61,197 bases of DNA from Thermoplasmatales archaeon (GTDB lineage Archaea; Thermoplasmatota; E2; DHVEG-1): assembly GCA_030672305.1 (NCBI GenBank), contig DAOVGR010000024.1, positions 1 to 61,197 of the forward strand. Direction: 5' to 3'. Within the stretch, counting starts at the first letter, position 1. Every line of letters starts with the position of its first letter. The position numbers and the translations under genes were made by a program. Under the pieces are notes generated by a model, which was not told the DNA's origin, made no database searches, and was given only the letters and a program-made list of their open reading frames with translations. This document shows positions 35,164-44,605 of the stretch, one piece after another.

Positions 35164-35219
35164 CAATATATTTCTAATACTAAGAGAGCTACCTTATTTA
35201 TAGACTCTAATTAAAAAAT

Positions 35220-36383
35220 CTATTTTTTCTTTTTACCTTTAATAAGTGATCTATAAAATAGTTGAAGATTAGAATCTGTTTTATCCCAATTCATTGGACG
35301 TCGGGCCTGCAGGTCGCCATGTGCTGAAAAACTCCATATTGAATTTTTCTGTGTCATACCTAGCTCTGTACCATAATAAATGATATGAGGTTGATGGATT
35401 GAAAATTGGATTTCTGCTGCTTGTTTTAGTTTTTTTATATTATTTTTACATTCAAATAAGAAACGGTTCATATCATGGTTGTCTAAAAAGGTTGGTAGAT
35501 AGTAATTTTCTGGATATTTTCCATAATGACGTTTTAATTGATAATAAAAATCTTTTTTTGTCAAGTTATCTTTTGCTATATAACTGTTGATTAATTCTTG
35601 AAATTTGAAATCTAACACCCCATCTAGTTCTCCAACATATTCCATTAGCAGTTTGTCTGAAGAATCGCCAAAAAGCCATTTTAAAAATTTATTTTTAATA
35701 TTGATTGTTTTAAGTTCATTAAATCTAATGCTTTTCATCCAGGCTTCTCCTATTAAAACAACATTTGGGAAAATCTTTTTTATTTCTGTTGTGAATTCTT
35801 GCCAAAAATTATGTGATGGGCCAATACAATGATCAAGTCTGTAACCATCAAACCCTAAGGAGAGCCAATGCTTGGCTGCATTTATTATATAGGCCCTTGC
35901 ATTCGGATAATCAAGATTGATCTTAGGAAGTTGTTTGATACTTAGAAAACAGCGATACTTTTCTGGCCATTTATCAAAATAAAACCAGCTTCTATATTCG
36001 CTGCTTTTATTCTTTTGCGCATCCTGAAAATAGGGATGCATGTTTGAACAGTGATTGGGAATAAAATCTGTGATAATATACATATTTTTTTTGTGAACTG
36101 CTTCAATTAAATCTTTTATATCTTTGGTAGTTCCGAAATGTGGCTCGACTTGAAAAAAATCTGTGATATGATAACCATGATACTCACTTGTTTTGTAGAA
36201 TGGTGAAATCCAAATTGTATTTACTCCTAGTTTTTCTAAATACGGAAGTTTCTCAATTATTCCTTTAATATTTCCACCTAAAAATTCTGGTTTCTCCCAA
36301 TTTTCTGAGGAATTGAACCCTGCAAAACGATCGATTAAAATTTGATATATAACAGTATTATTGAACCAATCAGCATTTTTCAT
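35220..36383 (-). CDS. GH13-family alpha-amylase-like enzyme
   Basis: 387 aa, no signal peptide. Conserved GH13 regions are present: DFIPNH (region I), GFDGYRLDH with the nucleophile Asp (region II), GEAW with the acid/base Glu (region III) and FLDNHD (region IV). The protein is shorter than most alpha-amylases and lacks a C-terminal beta-sandwich domain, so a cyclomaltodextrinase or oligo-glucosidase type, acting on alpha-glucans or their fragments in the cytoplasm, is likely. Its Lys-rich end (KGKKKK) is unusual. Leaderless start. It is the only carbohydrate-active enzyme recognised here. Confidence 0.88.
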   Translation of the reverse strand: MKNADWFNNTVIYQILIDRFAGFNSSENWEKPEFLGGNIKGIIEKLPYLEKLGVNTIWISPFYKTSEYHGYHITDFFQVEPHFGTTKDIKDLIEAVHKKNMYIITDFIPNHCSNMHPYFQDAQKNKSSEYRSWFYFDKWPEKYRCFLSIKQLPKINLDYPNARAYIINAAKHWLSLGFDGYRLDHCIGPSHNFWQEFTTEIKKIFPNVVLIGEAWMKSIRFNELKTINIKNKFLKWLFGDSSDKLLMEYVGELDGVLDFKFQELINSYIAKDNLTKKDFYYQLKRHYGKYPENYYLPTFLDNHDMNRFLFECKNNIKKLKQAAEIQFSIHQPHIIYYGTELGMTQKNSIWSFSAHGDLQARRPMNWDKTDSNLQLFYRSLIKGKKKK

Positions 36384-36514
36384 ATTTTAGGATATAAATG
36401 ATTAGGTTTTATACTGAATGGTATAGTTATGAAATTTAAATATAGGAGTAATGTAGATTTTGACATTTCGAATCAAAAAGCTTATTAGCTTATTAGCTAA
36501 TAACATAAAATGTT

Positions 36515-37195
36515 ATGAAATTATTTAACAAATATGAAAAACAAATAATCGAGCTACTTCTACAAAAAGATATAACATTATCTGAAATAGCTGCAGAAAT
36601 CAAAATAAGCAAACCAACAACCTCAATGTATTTAAAAAGACTAGAAGAAAACGGAATAATAAAAGGTAACTATGAAAAGAACCATATTGGAAGAAGAATT
36701 AGATATAGTTTACAACCATTTCAAATAATTTTCTCAATTAATCCAGAAGCAAAAACTACAATTAATTTTTCTGCGGATTCATTTCTAGATAAAGATTTTG
36801 TACTTCTTGGCAATATATCACAAAAAGAGTTCAGATCAGATGTAAAAGAATATCTCAGAAAAATAATTGATTTTTCCTTAGAAGATTATTTAATTATTTT
36901 ATATGGATCAGTTGCTAAAGGGTCAGCTCATCGTAAATCAGATATTGACCTATTAATTTTGAAAGATAAGTGGTCAAAAGAAGAACAAAACAAAATCCTT
37001 GATTTAATTGCTTTTGCTTCAAGTAAATGTGATCATCAAGCAAAACCAATATTAAAAAGTATCAAAGAATTTGAAAAAATGGATAAATCGTTACAGAAAG
37101 AAATTATAGAACATGGAATTATCCTTTATGAAAAAGGCACACAATGGGGAAGGATAAAACATCTGCTAAAAAGATACAAGATTATTACGATTTAA
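36515..37195 (+). CDS. HTH-nucleotidyltransferase (MNT-type) protein
   Basis: 226 aa. Residues 1-75 form a winged helix (LLLQKDITLSEIAAEIKISKPTTSMYLKRLEENGII). A minimal nucleotidyltransferase domain follows with YGSVAKGSAHRKSDIDLLIL near 130, giving the G-S and D-x-D motifs. With the overlapping HEPN gene it forms an MNT-HEPN toxin-antitoxin-like pair, in which MNT proteins can AMPylate and so neutralise the HEPN partner. The N-terminal HTH is an addition to the usual minimal MNT and could allow autoregulation. Confidence 0.88.
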   Translation: MKLFNKYEKQIIELLLQKDITLSEIAAEIKISKPTTSMYLKRLEENGIIKGNYEKNHIGRRIRYSLQPFQIIFSINPEAKTTINFSADSFLDKDFVLLGNISQKEFRSDVKEYLRKIIDFSLEDYLIILYGSVAKGSAHRKSDIDLLILKDKWSKEEQNKILDLIAFASSKCDHQAKPILKSIKEFEKMDKSLQKEIIEHGIILYEKGTQWGRIKHLLKRYKIITI

Positions 37196-37533
37196 GTTTG
37201 AATTATTTAGAATCAGCAAAAATCAGTCTTAAAAAGCAACTTTTTGAACCCGCAATGTTTAGTGCAATCCATGCTTTGGAGTTAAGTCTTAAGGCAGCTT
37301 TATTGACAAAGACAGATGAAGCATGGAAGACACATAATATTGGTGGGCAGTTTGGTAAATATTTCATGGATGATATTGGAGATAAAACCTGTCGTAGAAT
37401 TAATGTAATAATTTCTAGATATAACCTTCCACGTTATCCCAGTCAAAAGGAATTAGACTCTGAAGAGGTTGAAGGCGATATTTGTTTTATTGAGGATTTT
37501 ATTAAGAATCAAATTGTTGCTTTGGTAAAATAG
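37144..37533 (+). CDS. HEPN-domain protein
   Basis: 129 aa, overlapping the MNT gene by 52 bases, so translation is probably coupled. Helical HEPN fold: AKKIQDYYDLSLNYLESAKI, EPAMFSAIHALELSLKAALL, THNIGGQFGKYF and RRINVIISRYNLPRYPS. The R-x4-6-H RNase motif of toxic HEPN ribonucleases is not obvious, and the C-terminal YNLPRYPS resembles the group of HEPN proteins that pair with MNT enzymes. Confidence 0.85.
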   Translation: MGKDKTSAKKIQDYYDLSLNYLESAKISLKKQLFEPAMFSAIHALELSLKAALLTKTDEAWKTHNIGGQFGKYFMDDIGDKTCRRINVIISRYNLPRYPSQKELDSEEVEGDICFIEDFIKNQIVALVK

Positions 37534-37564
37534 TATATTTTATTATTATTTACAAATTGTGTAA

Positions 37565-37592
37565 TTAAATACTATTAAGGAAATATTTAAAT
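37565..37592 (+). promoter_or_regulatory. TATA box with diverged dyad, 37644 gene
   Basis: TTAAATACTATTAA (37565-37578) in the operator position, joined to GGAAATATTTAAAT (37579-37592). GGGAGG precedes the start. Confidence 0.7.
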
Positions 37593-37643
37593 TAGAATAT
37601 TATATTACAATTCTATATTTTTTAAGGGAGGAATAAAAAAAGT

Positions 37644-38735
37644 ATGACGAAAAATATTATTTTAAAAGAAGCATTTATCTTAATCTTTGTATCACTTATT
37701 ACAATATCATCAATTGCTGTTACAGGAAATATAAATGATTTACAAGAAAAATATGAGAAGAATTTCACTTATAGTAATGTTGGTAGCAGAGGTGACATCG
37801 TTTGGGATAATGATATGGTATATGAAGCTCCAGTGTCTGCAATGTGGGATGAAGTACATAATTACGATTTCACTGTAGCAGATGATTTCATATTTACTGA
37901 AAATACAGTATTAAATGGTGTAAACTGGGTTGGTGGTTATGAAGGACAAGATTATCAACAAGGAAATTTTGACTGGGCAATAGTCATTTATGATGATGAT
38001 GGTAGTGGAAATGCACCTGGTATAATTACAAACGTTTTAGCCTTTACACCTTCACAATACAACAAAGTCTTTCTTGAAGACGATGGATCTAGTATTTTTT
38101 ATAAATATTCTGTAGAATTACCAGAGCCTATCCACTTTCAGGCTAATACAAAATACTGGATTGCAATCTTTGGAGTTGGCACATGGAATCCAATGTCTAC
38201 AGTAGGGGTACATTTATCAATATTATTACATAGTTGTGTTTATGGTAGTAATTATATGGGTCGTCCATATTGGACAGATTCCAATTTTGATGTGTGTTTC
38301 CAGTTGATTGAAGCCAAAGCAGATTTAGATTGTGAAGGAAGTTTGATCTGGGCAAAGATAAAACCTGGTACTGTTGAAAAAGGTGAGTTTTATTTGGAGA
38401 ATATTGGCGAAGCTGAATCATTATTAGACTGGGAAGTCTCAGAGGTACCAGAGTGGGGAACATGGATATTTGAACCTGAGGATGGAGAGGATTTGACTCC
38501 TGAAGATGGGATTATAACAGTTAATGTAACAGTTATTGCACCGGATGAAAAAAATATGGATTATAGTGGACATATCACAATAATTAACACTAATGATAAT
38601 AGTGATTTAGAAATAATTGACGTATTATTATCAACACCTAGAAAAAGGACTAGTAATAACATGCTGTTCGAACATTTGATAGAACGCTTCCCAAATACAT
38701 TTCTACTGCTGCGATATTTATTTGCACTTCAGTAA
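37644..38735 (+). CDS. Secreted beta-domain protein with tail (paralogue of 20791)
   Basis: 363 aa. Signal peptide (about 1-27). The N-terminal domain (about 45-230) matches that of 20791: IVWDNDMVYEA, VADDFIF, GVNWVGGYEG, FDWAIVIYDDDGSGNAPG, KYWIAIFGVGTWNP. A beta domain follows (about 235-335; VPEWGTWIFEPEDGEDLTPE), close to the one in the C10 peptidase at 2699. Ends TPRKR plus HLIERFPNTFLLLRYLFALQ. Function unknown. Confidence 0.87.
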   Translation: MTKNIILKEAFILIFVSLITISSIAVTGNINDLQEKYEKNFTYSNVGSRGDIVWDNDMVYEAPVSAMWDEVHNYDFTVADDFIFTENTVLNGVNWVGGYEGQDYQQGNFDWAIVIYDDDGSGNAPGIITNVLAFTPSQYNKVFLEDDGSSIFYKYSVELPEPIHFQANTKYWIAIFGVGTWNPMSTVGVHLSILLHSCVYGSNYMGRPYWTDSNFDVCFQLIEAKADLDCEGSLIWAKIKPGTVEKGEFYLENIGEAESLLDWEVSEVPEWGTWIFEPEDGEDLTPEDGIITVNVTVIAPDEKNMDYSGHITIINTNDNSDLEIIDVLLSTPRKRTSNNMLFEHLIERFPNTFLLLRYLFALQ

Positions 38736-38746
38736 TCTAAATCTCC

Positions 38747-38760
38747 TTTCTTTTTTTTAT
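38747..38760 (+). terminator. T-tract after 37644 gene
   Basis: CCTTTCTTTTTTTTA 11 bases after the stop codon. Confidence 0.5.
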
Positions 38761-38804
38761 TATTTAATAACCATTAGAATTATAGAGCAATACCAAATGT
38801 TTCT

Positions 38805-39566
38805 TCAAATACTTTTTTTTAAAAATTCGATGACATAATTAAAGACTTTTGTTGCTGATGGTAATTCTGGTAATTGATGTCTTAATGATGCTTTCCAAGC
38901 ATTTTCATAATTTTGTTTTCTAGAAATTAACTCTTTAATATTTGGTTCTACTTTTTTGTAATTGCATTTCTTTTGAAATAATAGTATATCAAATGTGATT
39001 TTTTTATTTAGATACCAAACATCATAAAGGTCTCGTGGTCTTGTTCGTTCAAAAAGTGATCTTGTTTTTTCAGTAAAAATTTCTTCTAATGTATAAACAT
39101 TTATTTGCTCATTAATTTTGTCTGAGTATTTGTGAAGAATATCTCTCTTTTGAACTGGATCAAATATGATTTCGTTTTCTTTCTTTGTAATGTCCATTTT
39201 GATCTTATGTGGGTCTCCTGATGACCTTAAAATACGAAAATAGATAATAAATACATAGCCATTTTTTACTTCTTCAGATTTTAAATCGTCTAAAAACGAT
39301 ATCCCACTTGAATTTCTTGTTTTCTTTATTGTTTTTTGTATTTTGCTTTTTAAATCGCTTAAATTACAATTTTCAAGGAGTGTAAAATCTAGATCATCAG
39401 AAAAACGATAGTTATCAATGTATGCTTTTCTTATACAACTTCCACCTTTAAAGGCCATTTTTGGTAGATGCGATAGTAACCAGCTTTGAGCGTAATCTCT
39501 TTCAATTGAACTTATTGGTACTTTAAATGTTCGCGCTTTTTGTTTAAGTTCAAAATCAGGTATCAT
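38805..39566 (-). CDS. abiEii: AbiEii-type nucleotidyltransferase toxin
   Basis: 253 aa. MAFKGGSCIRKAYIDNYRFSDDLDFTLL carries the GGS and D-x-D active site of AbiEii/MenT nucleotidyltransferases, and EKTRSLFERTRPRDLYDVWYL is the typical C-terminal block. AbiEii-family toxins inhibit growth by nucleotidyl transfer, in characterised relatives to tRNA. The gene overlaps its antitoxin by 4 bases (ATGA), indicating coupled translation. It may act in phage defence or element maintenance. Confidence 0.92.
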   Translation of the reverse strand: MIPDFELKQKARTFKVPISSIERDYAQSWLLSHLPKMAFKGGSCIRKAYIDNYRFSDDLDFTLLENCNLSDLKSKIQKTIKKTRNSSGISFLDDLKSEEVKNGYVFIIYFRILRSSGDPHKIKMDITKKENEIIFDPVQKRDILHKYSDKINEQINVYTLEEIFTEKTRSLFERTRPRDLYDVWYLNKKITFDILLFQKKCNYKKVEPNIKELISRKQNYENAWKASLRHQLPELPSATKVFNYVIEFLKKSI

Positions 39567-40315
39567 TCAAGATCACCTATTTCTTCATTGATAATAAGGT
39601 GCCATTTAGAATCAAGTTTTTTTGTTTTGGGAAGTACTGGATCAAGTTTCAAATAATTCCTTGTCTTTATTTCTGGAAGATTAATTGGAATCTGTAGAGA
39701 TTCACAGATATATCCAAGTCTTCGTATAACACCTGAATTTTGAATTTTTTTTGCATACTCTATTAGTATGTCTTTGTCATAATCCTCAGTTTTTAATCCT
39801 TTTGCTACCTCGATTATGCCCCCTGCATATTGTGGTTTATCCAGACAATCAATTATTGTTTTCTCTTTATTTGTTAGACTAATTTGTATTTCTTCGAACC
39901 ATACTTTTTCTATGCCAAAAATCTTTTCCTCTTTTATTCTAATAATCTTATATGGTACACCAAAAATTGTAACTTCTTGGTTTTTCTTTCGAGATGTTGT
40001 CTGAATAAAAACTGTACGTGGTATTTGTTCAGTAAATCCATAATAATTCAACGTTGACCAATATGAAATAATGCAGGGATCAACAAGATACGCCCCCAGA
40101 ATAAATTCATGTAAGGTATATTTTCCCTTTTCTGCTCCAAGTGGTATTACTATATATTTCCCTTTTTCTATTCTTTCGATCCATCCATTTTTTTCCAATC
40201 GTGATAGAATAACTTTTAAAACTCCTTTACCAGTATGACTAAGTTGTTCTGCATCTTTGATAGTAAATGCTTTCTTTTTAGACAATTCATCCAACAAATT
40301 AATTCTCATTAACAT
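39563..40315 (-). CDS. abiEi: AbiEi-type antitoxin
   Basis: 250 aa. N-terminal winged helix (FTIKDAEQLSHTGKGVLKVILSRLEKNGWI) and the AbiEi core (KGKYIVIPLGAEKGKYTLHEFILGAYLVDPCIISYWSTLNYYGFTEQIP). AbiEi antitoxins bind a promoter palindrome and autoregulate; a 32-base palindrome (40317-40348) lies directly before this start. ATGs at codons 1 and 3 are both possible. Confidence 0.92.
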   Translation of the reverse strand: MLMRINLLDELSKKKAFTIKDAEQLSHTGKGVLKVILSRLEKNGWIERIEKGKYIVIPLGAEKGKYTLHEFILGAYLVDPCIISYWSTLNYYGFTEQIPRTVFIQTTSRKKNQEVTIFGVPYKIIRIKEEKIFGIEKVWFEEIQISLTNKEKTIIDCLDKPQYAGGIIEVAKGLKTEDYDKDILIEYAKKIQNSGVIRRLGYICESLQIPINLPEIKTRNYLKLDPVLPKTKKLDSKWHLIINEEIGDLE

Positions 40316-40316
40316 G

Positions 40317-40348
40317 CACCATAGTTAACAATATTGTTTACTTTGGTG
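40317..40348. promoter_or_regulatory. AbiE operator palindrome
   Basis: CACCATAGTTAACAAT is followed directly by ATTGTTTACTTTGGTG; 14 of 16 positions are complementary. It ends 1 base from the abiEi start codon, fitting negative autoregulation. Confidence 0.8.
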
Positions 40349-40514
40349 TATATAATTGAGAATATTTAAGTCTTATGTAATTTTCTAGAAAAGAATTATC
40401 AATTGATAAAATCATACTAAAGTAATCAATGGAATTGGTAGGTTAAGGGGATTTTACAAAAGAGACAATGTATTTAATACGTCTATTTTATTTGTCCATA
40501 GCTATCAACTGTAG

Positions 40515-40572
40515 AAAACCTAACAGGTTTTCTGTGATTTTGTTATAAATCATTACATTATCTATTAATTCT
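40515..40572 (+). repeat. Dispersed 3' repeat, copy
   Basis: AAAACCTAACAGGTTTTCTG (inverted repeat AAAACCT/AGGTTTT), then TTTTGTTATAAATCATTACA and TTATCTATTAATT. Confidence 0.7.
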
Positions 40573-40666
40573 TATCTTTATCTTATATTTCTATTACATA
40601 TTTTTACATAATGTATTTTTACATAATTATTTAGATATTTTTGAAAATAATCAAAATAAAAATTCT

Positions 40667-40894
40667 TTAGCACGTTTTTGTTCCTGAAATAGTAAAAGAA
40701 TGCTGTTTTAGTTTGATCCACTTTTCTTCATCAATACCTATCAAGTTTCCACATTTACATAAAATTTTTTTACCATCATGAATACTAAAATCTTCAATTA
40801 TTCTATCCTTCCAACAATGCCATAGTTTTCCTTTACCAATTTTAACATATCTAAAGATTTTTTGTTTACACCTTGCACATTTAATCGTGAGCAT
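40667..40894 (-). CDS. Small zinc-ribbon protein
   Basis: 75 aa. CARCKQKIFRY near the start and WHCWKDRII ... LCKCGNLIG supply the metal-binding cysteines, CxxC and CxC, with an intervening His-Cys. The same layout occurs in small archaeal zinc-ribbon proteins of unknown role. Cytoplasmic, apparently monocistronic. Confidence 0.7.
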   Translation of the reverse strand: MLTIKCARCKQKIFRYVKIGKGKLWHCWKDRIIEDFSIHDGKKILCKCGNLIGIDEEKWIKLKQHSFTISGTKTC

Positions 40895-41301
40895 TTAAAA
40901 TCAATACATATCAATAATCTTTTTATTTAATCTTTTTAATGCAGATACTGAGTTATAGTTTGGGAATTATATCTGAAAATGCAGTTTAATTTTCAACTAG
41001 GATTTTAAAATCGTTTAATTTTGACAGGCTTGCAAATCTTTTACCTATATTACGGCAATTGTTTGGTCTTTTATAGACAAAATCAATCTCTCTCTTTTTT
41101 TTCTTGAAATTGAAGAACATAATATTAAATATTTATCATGTAATTAGAACTTAAATGTTAATTTGAAGTATTTTCTCATTAAGTTTATTTTGAGAAATAA
41201 AGAGTTACGTAACGAACAATATCTAATATCGCATTATTTAGTTTATCATAAATATTATAAAATGTTTCAGGAATTACAATTATATAAAAAGGAAGATATA
41301 G
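40895..41301 (+). other. Intergenic region with radC-tail chimeric relic
   Basis: No intact gene. It contains the relic at 40996-41076, a T-tract after it (41092-41104) and an AT-rich promoter region. The 41302 gene lacks the operator-TATA module of its relatives. Confidence 0.6.
40996..41076 (+). pseudogene. radC fragment fused in frame to a C-terminal tail remnant
   Basis: TRILKSFNFDRLANL corresponds to RadC residues NRILKSFNFDKLTNL (intact gene 56611-56655) and runs without frame change into LPILRQLFGLL-stop, the end of a secreted-protein tail. The following ACAAAATCAATCTCTCTCT also matches the 3' flank of tail genes (compare after 5486 and 21921). Confidence 0.78.
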
Positions 41302-43491
41302 ATGAAAAATAATAAAATCGATATGAATTATAATGTGATATTTATAGCTCTTATTCTAATACTGACATCATTTCCAATTTTTACAGTTGCACAGAACGTA
41401 AATGACTATGAACAAATCTCATTGACTTACTCATTTGAACAACCCATCATTGAACAAATAATGATAGGAAGTAATGTTTATACGCGTATAACTATACAAG
41501 ATCTTTCAGCATCTGGTAATTGTGGTGAACCTCGTTTACCTTCAGACGGAGCATATATACTTTTACCTCAAGGCACAATGGTAGATGATATTACCGTCAA
41601 AAGTGAAGGTAAATTATTGGGTTCAGGTTTCAATGTTGAACCTGTTGGGAAAATGATTCCAATATCAAAATCCAGCTCAATAATAATTCCGGTTCAGGAT
41701 AAAGATTTATACAGCTCAACTGAAATGTTTCCTGGAAACCTGTTTGAAGAGATCGGAATATATAGTTTTAGAGGGTATAAGATACTTGTATTGAAATTAA
41801 ATCCTGTTCAATACATTCCAGCCGATGGTGAACTTTATTTTTATAAAGAGATCAAGATTTCTGTTAATCTTACTTACGATGGAAACATAAATCATATGTT
41901 CCGTAATCTAGAAAAAGATAAAATTAAAATTATTGACAAGGTTGATAATCCTGAAATTGCTGATACCTATAATCATCCAGTAAACCCTCCTCTTGATTCA
42001 TACGATCTTCTGATTATCACTACTGACCCATTGAAAAGTGGTTTTGAAACTTTAAAAGAGTTTCATAATGAAAATGGTCTTAGTACGGTTATTAGAACAA
42101 CCACCGATATTGGAAGTAGCAACCCTGATGATGTTCGAGATTATATTTTAGATGCCTACAACAATTTACTGATAGATTTTGTAATAATTGGTGCTGATGA
42201 TGATGTTATCGCCGCAAAAGATCTCTTTGTTAGAACGGTATGGTGGTGGCCATGGTCAGAAACCGAAGAACATATGCCTTCTGATACCTATTATGCTTGC
42301 TTAGATGGGCCTTATGATAACAATGGTAATGGACTATATGGTGAACCTAATGATGGTCCTGGAGGTGGTGATGTAGATCTTGTTGCTGATGTATATGTAG
42401 GAAGAGCATCTGTTGGTAATAATGAGGAGGTCTCTAATTTTGTTGTTAAAACCATCCAATATTTATATTCTGATGATCCTTATTTGGAAGATGCCCTTAT
42501 GGCAGGAGAAATGCTAAATTCCGCTCCATTGACCTGGGGCGGTACTTATATGGATGAACTAATAGATGGTTCTAGTGCTAATGGCTATACTACCATAGGA
42601 ATACCTTCAAGTAAATATAATATCGATAAATTGTATGAAAGAGATGGATACTGGTATGTATCAGATATCATTAGCAAAATAAACAATGGCATTCACTTCA
42701 TAAATCATCTAGGGCATGCTAATTATTATTCTGATATGAAGCTAAGTACCGCACATATCAGCTCTCTTACAAATGAAAAACTTTGTTTTGTATATTCTCA
42801 GGGTTGTATGTCTGGCGGATTTGATAACGGAGATTGTATTGCAGAATATTTTACCGTAAAAACAGATAATGCTGCATTTGCAGTAATTATGAATGCTAGA
42901 TATGGATGGTATAATCCAGGTGGAACAGATAGTTCTTCACAACATTTTCATCGAGAGTTTTGGGATGCTGTTTTTGGAGAAGGGAAAACAATAATTGGTG
43001 AAGCAAATCACGATTCCAAAGAGGATAATTTATACAGGATTAATGATGAATGTATGAGATGGAGCTATTATGCATTGAATTTGTTCGGCGATCCATCAGT
43101 TGATTTTCTAAATCATTACAGCAATACGGCACCAAACACGCCAACTATGTCTGGTCCAAATAGTGGAAAACCTGGAAAGGAATATGATTATGTCCTTACC
43201 ACATTTGACGCTGAAGCAAATGATGTGTATTATTTCATCGACTGGGGTGATGGAACAGTTGAGGATTGGGATGGTCCATATTCTTCAGAAATTGAAGTTA
43301 CTTTTTCCCATACCTGGGATGAGGAAGGAACTTATTTGATTAAAGCAAAGGCAAAAGACGTCTATAATGCTGAGAGTGATTGGTATGAGTTTGAGGTAAA
43401 TATTCCTAGGTCAAAACTAATTTATCACAGTATATTATACTGGATGTTTGAACGATTACCAATACTGCGACAACTATTTAGATTTCAATAA
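41302..43491 (+). CDS. Secreted C25 (gingipain-like) peptidase with PKD domain and tail
   Basis: 729 aa. Signal peptide (about 10-31). Propeptide (about 35-215; CGEPRLPSDGAYILLPQGTMV), C25 domain from YDLLIITTDPLKSGFETL. Catalytic dyad His472 in INHLGHANYY and Cys502 in VYSQGCMSGGFDN. PKD domain about 615-695 (DWGDGTVEDWDGPY, SHTWDEEGTYLIKAKAKDVYN). Ends IPRSK plus WMFERLPILRQLFRFQ, lacking the PN-FP centre. It has GGAAG as ribosome-binding site but not the shared promoter, so it may be expressed independently of the operator-bearing genes. Confidence 0.92.
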   Translation: MKNNKIDMNYNVIFIALILILTSFPIFTVAQNVNDYEQISLTYSFEQPIIEQIMIGSNVYTRITIQDLSASGNCGEPRLPSDGAYILLPQGTMVDDITVKSEGKLLGSGFNVEPVGKMIPISKSSSIIIPVQDKDLYSSTEMFPGNLFEEIGIYSFRGYKILVLKLNPVQYIPADGELYFYKEIKISVNLTYDGNINHMFRNLEKDKIKIIDKVDNPEIADTYNHPVNPPLDSYDLLIITTDPLKSGFETLKEFHNENGLSTVIRTTTDIGSSNPDDVRDYILDAYNNLLIDFVIIGADDDVIAAKDLFVRTVWWWPWSETEEHMPSDTYYACLDGPYDNNGNGLYGEPNDGPGGGDVDLVADVYVGRASVGNNEEVSNFVVKTIQYLYSDDPYLEDALMAGEMLNSAPLTWGGTYMDELIDGSSANGYTTIGIPSSKYNIDKLYERDGYWYVSDIISKINNGIHFINHLGHANYYSDMKLSTAHISSLTNEKLCFVYSQGCMSGGFDNGDCIAEYFTVKTDNAAFAVIMNARYGWYNPGGTDSSSQHFHREFWDAVFGEGKTIIGEANHDSKEDNLYRINDECMRWSYYALNLFGDPSVDFLNHYSNTAPNTPTMSGPNSGKPGKEYDYVLTTFDAEANDVYYFIDWGDGTVEDWDGPYSSEIEVTFSHTWDEEGTYLIKAKAKDVYNAESDWYEFEVNIPRSKLIYHSILYWMFERLPILRQLFRFQ

Positions 43492-43645
43492 TTAAAAACT
43501 ATTTTCTCTGTCTTTTTTTATTTATATTTCAGTTGATTACAACTTAGAAAATGTTTATATCACTATTTTATTATACATAATATGATAATTATATTGGATT
43601 TCTTCAAATATCATCCTTAGGAATCTAAGAATAAGGGGAAGAATT

Positions 43646-44566
43646 ATGAGACATAATATGGTTAAGAAAAGTCTTGCCCTTGGAATAATAATTTTATTTA
43701 GTTTTGCAAGTGTTGTTCCTAGTATTAGTGGAAGACTAGGTGATGTTATCAAACGAAATGAAATTGAGAATTTCAAATCAAATAATCAGATTATCGATCC
43801 AATTTCAAGCAGTAACGAAACAGAATATTGGGGCGTGTGTATAGTAGCTTTTGATGATCCGTCTAGTGAATCTATTGAGCCTTATATCTATAATTCTTTG
43901 ATAGAATCTGATAATTGGGATGAATCACATATTAAATTATTGTTCAAAGAAAATGCAACCAAAGCAGCTATACTTGATGCTCTTGATTGGTTAATTGAAA
44001 ATGCTGATTCAAATGATATCGTTCTTTTCTCAGATAATAGCCATGGAACCATGGGTAAAATAGGTGAATTTGGAATTGTTCCAATTGATGGTCAGGAAGA
44101 GGGGATAATAACAGTTGCTGATCTTGATGAAAAATTTGATGCTATGCAGGCAAAACAAATATGCATTATTCTAGACTGTTGTCTCTCGGGCAATTTTGCA
44201 TATAAATTTTCCTTAGGAATATTCAGAAAGGGCCTTGAAGATGAAAATCGAGTTATTTTGATGTCAACGATGAAATATGGACTAGGTTTCGGTATGACTA
44301 TTAATGAATCAGGTAACGAAACTCATTTTTCTTTTCATAGATTTATAGGAGAAGCATTCAGTGAGAAAATTGATTATAATAATGACGATTTTTGTTCAGC
44401 AGAGGAAGCATTCCGCTATGCTAAAAAGAAATGGCTACCATACGCAATTTTAACTTTTTTAATGATTAAATGGCAAATATCCATTTTTTTTAGTACAGGA
44501 TTTTTCTTAATTCCATTCCCAACAATATATGATGGAGTTAAAGGAGATCTTCAGATATGTGCATAA
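43646..44566 (+). CDS. Secreted caspase-like (C14-type) cysteine peptidase
   Basis: 306 aa. Signal peptide VKKSLALGIIILFSFASVVP. A caspase-hemoglobinase fold is indicated by YWGVCIVAFDDP, DIVLFSDNSHGTMG with His133, and ICIILDCCLSGNF with Cys179 (D-x-C-x-S-G). ENRVILMSTMKYGLG is the next strand. Residues about 265-306 are hydrophobic (PYAILTFLMIKWQISIFFSTGFFLIPFP) and may anchor the protein. No PKD or LFERFPN tail. The protein at 51026 has the same fold but a lost active site. The next gene begins 40 bases downstream. Confidence 0.87.
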   Translation: MRHNMVKKSLALGIIILFSFASVVPSISGRLGDVIKRNEIENFKSNNQIIDPISSSNETEYWGVCIVAFDDPSSESIEPYIYNSLIESDNWDESHIKLLFKENATKAAILDALDWLIENADSNDIVLFSDNSHGTMGKIGEFGIVPIDGQEEGIITVADLDEKFDAMQAKQICIILDCCLSGNFAYKFSLGIFRKGLEDENRVILMSTMKYGLGFGMTINESGNETHFSFHRFIGEAFSEKIDYNNDDFCSAEEAFRYAKKKWLPYAILTFLMIKWQISIFFSTGFFLIPFPTIYDGVKGDLQICA

Positions 44567-44605
44567 TTCTATGTAAATCTAAGATTAAGGGGGAATATTA
44601 AAAGT

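Larger units (their letters stand above)
34875..35219 (+). other. Intergenic region with repeat copy, radC relic and orphan promoter
   Basis: No intact gene. It contains the dispersed repeat (34912-34980), a radC 5' relic (34988-35047) and an orphan TATA box (35150-35163). Confidence 0.65.
40316..40666 (-). other. Intergenic region with AbiE operator and repeat copy
   Basis: No ORF. Contains the palindrome at 40317-40348 and a copy of the dispersed repeat at 40515-40572; nothing else supportable. Confidence 0.6.

Noticed and set aside
35150..35219. Orphan TATA box considered as promoter of the GH13 gene
   Set aside because: The GH13 gene is on the other strand and ends here; the box points away from any ORF.
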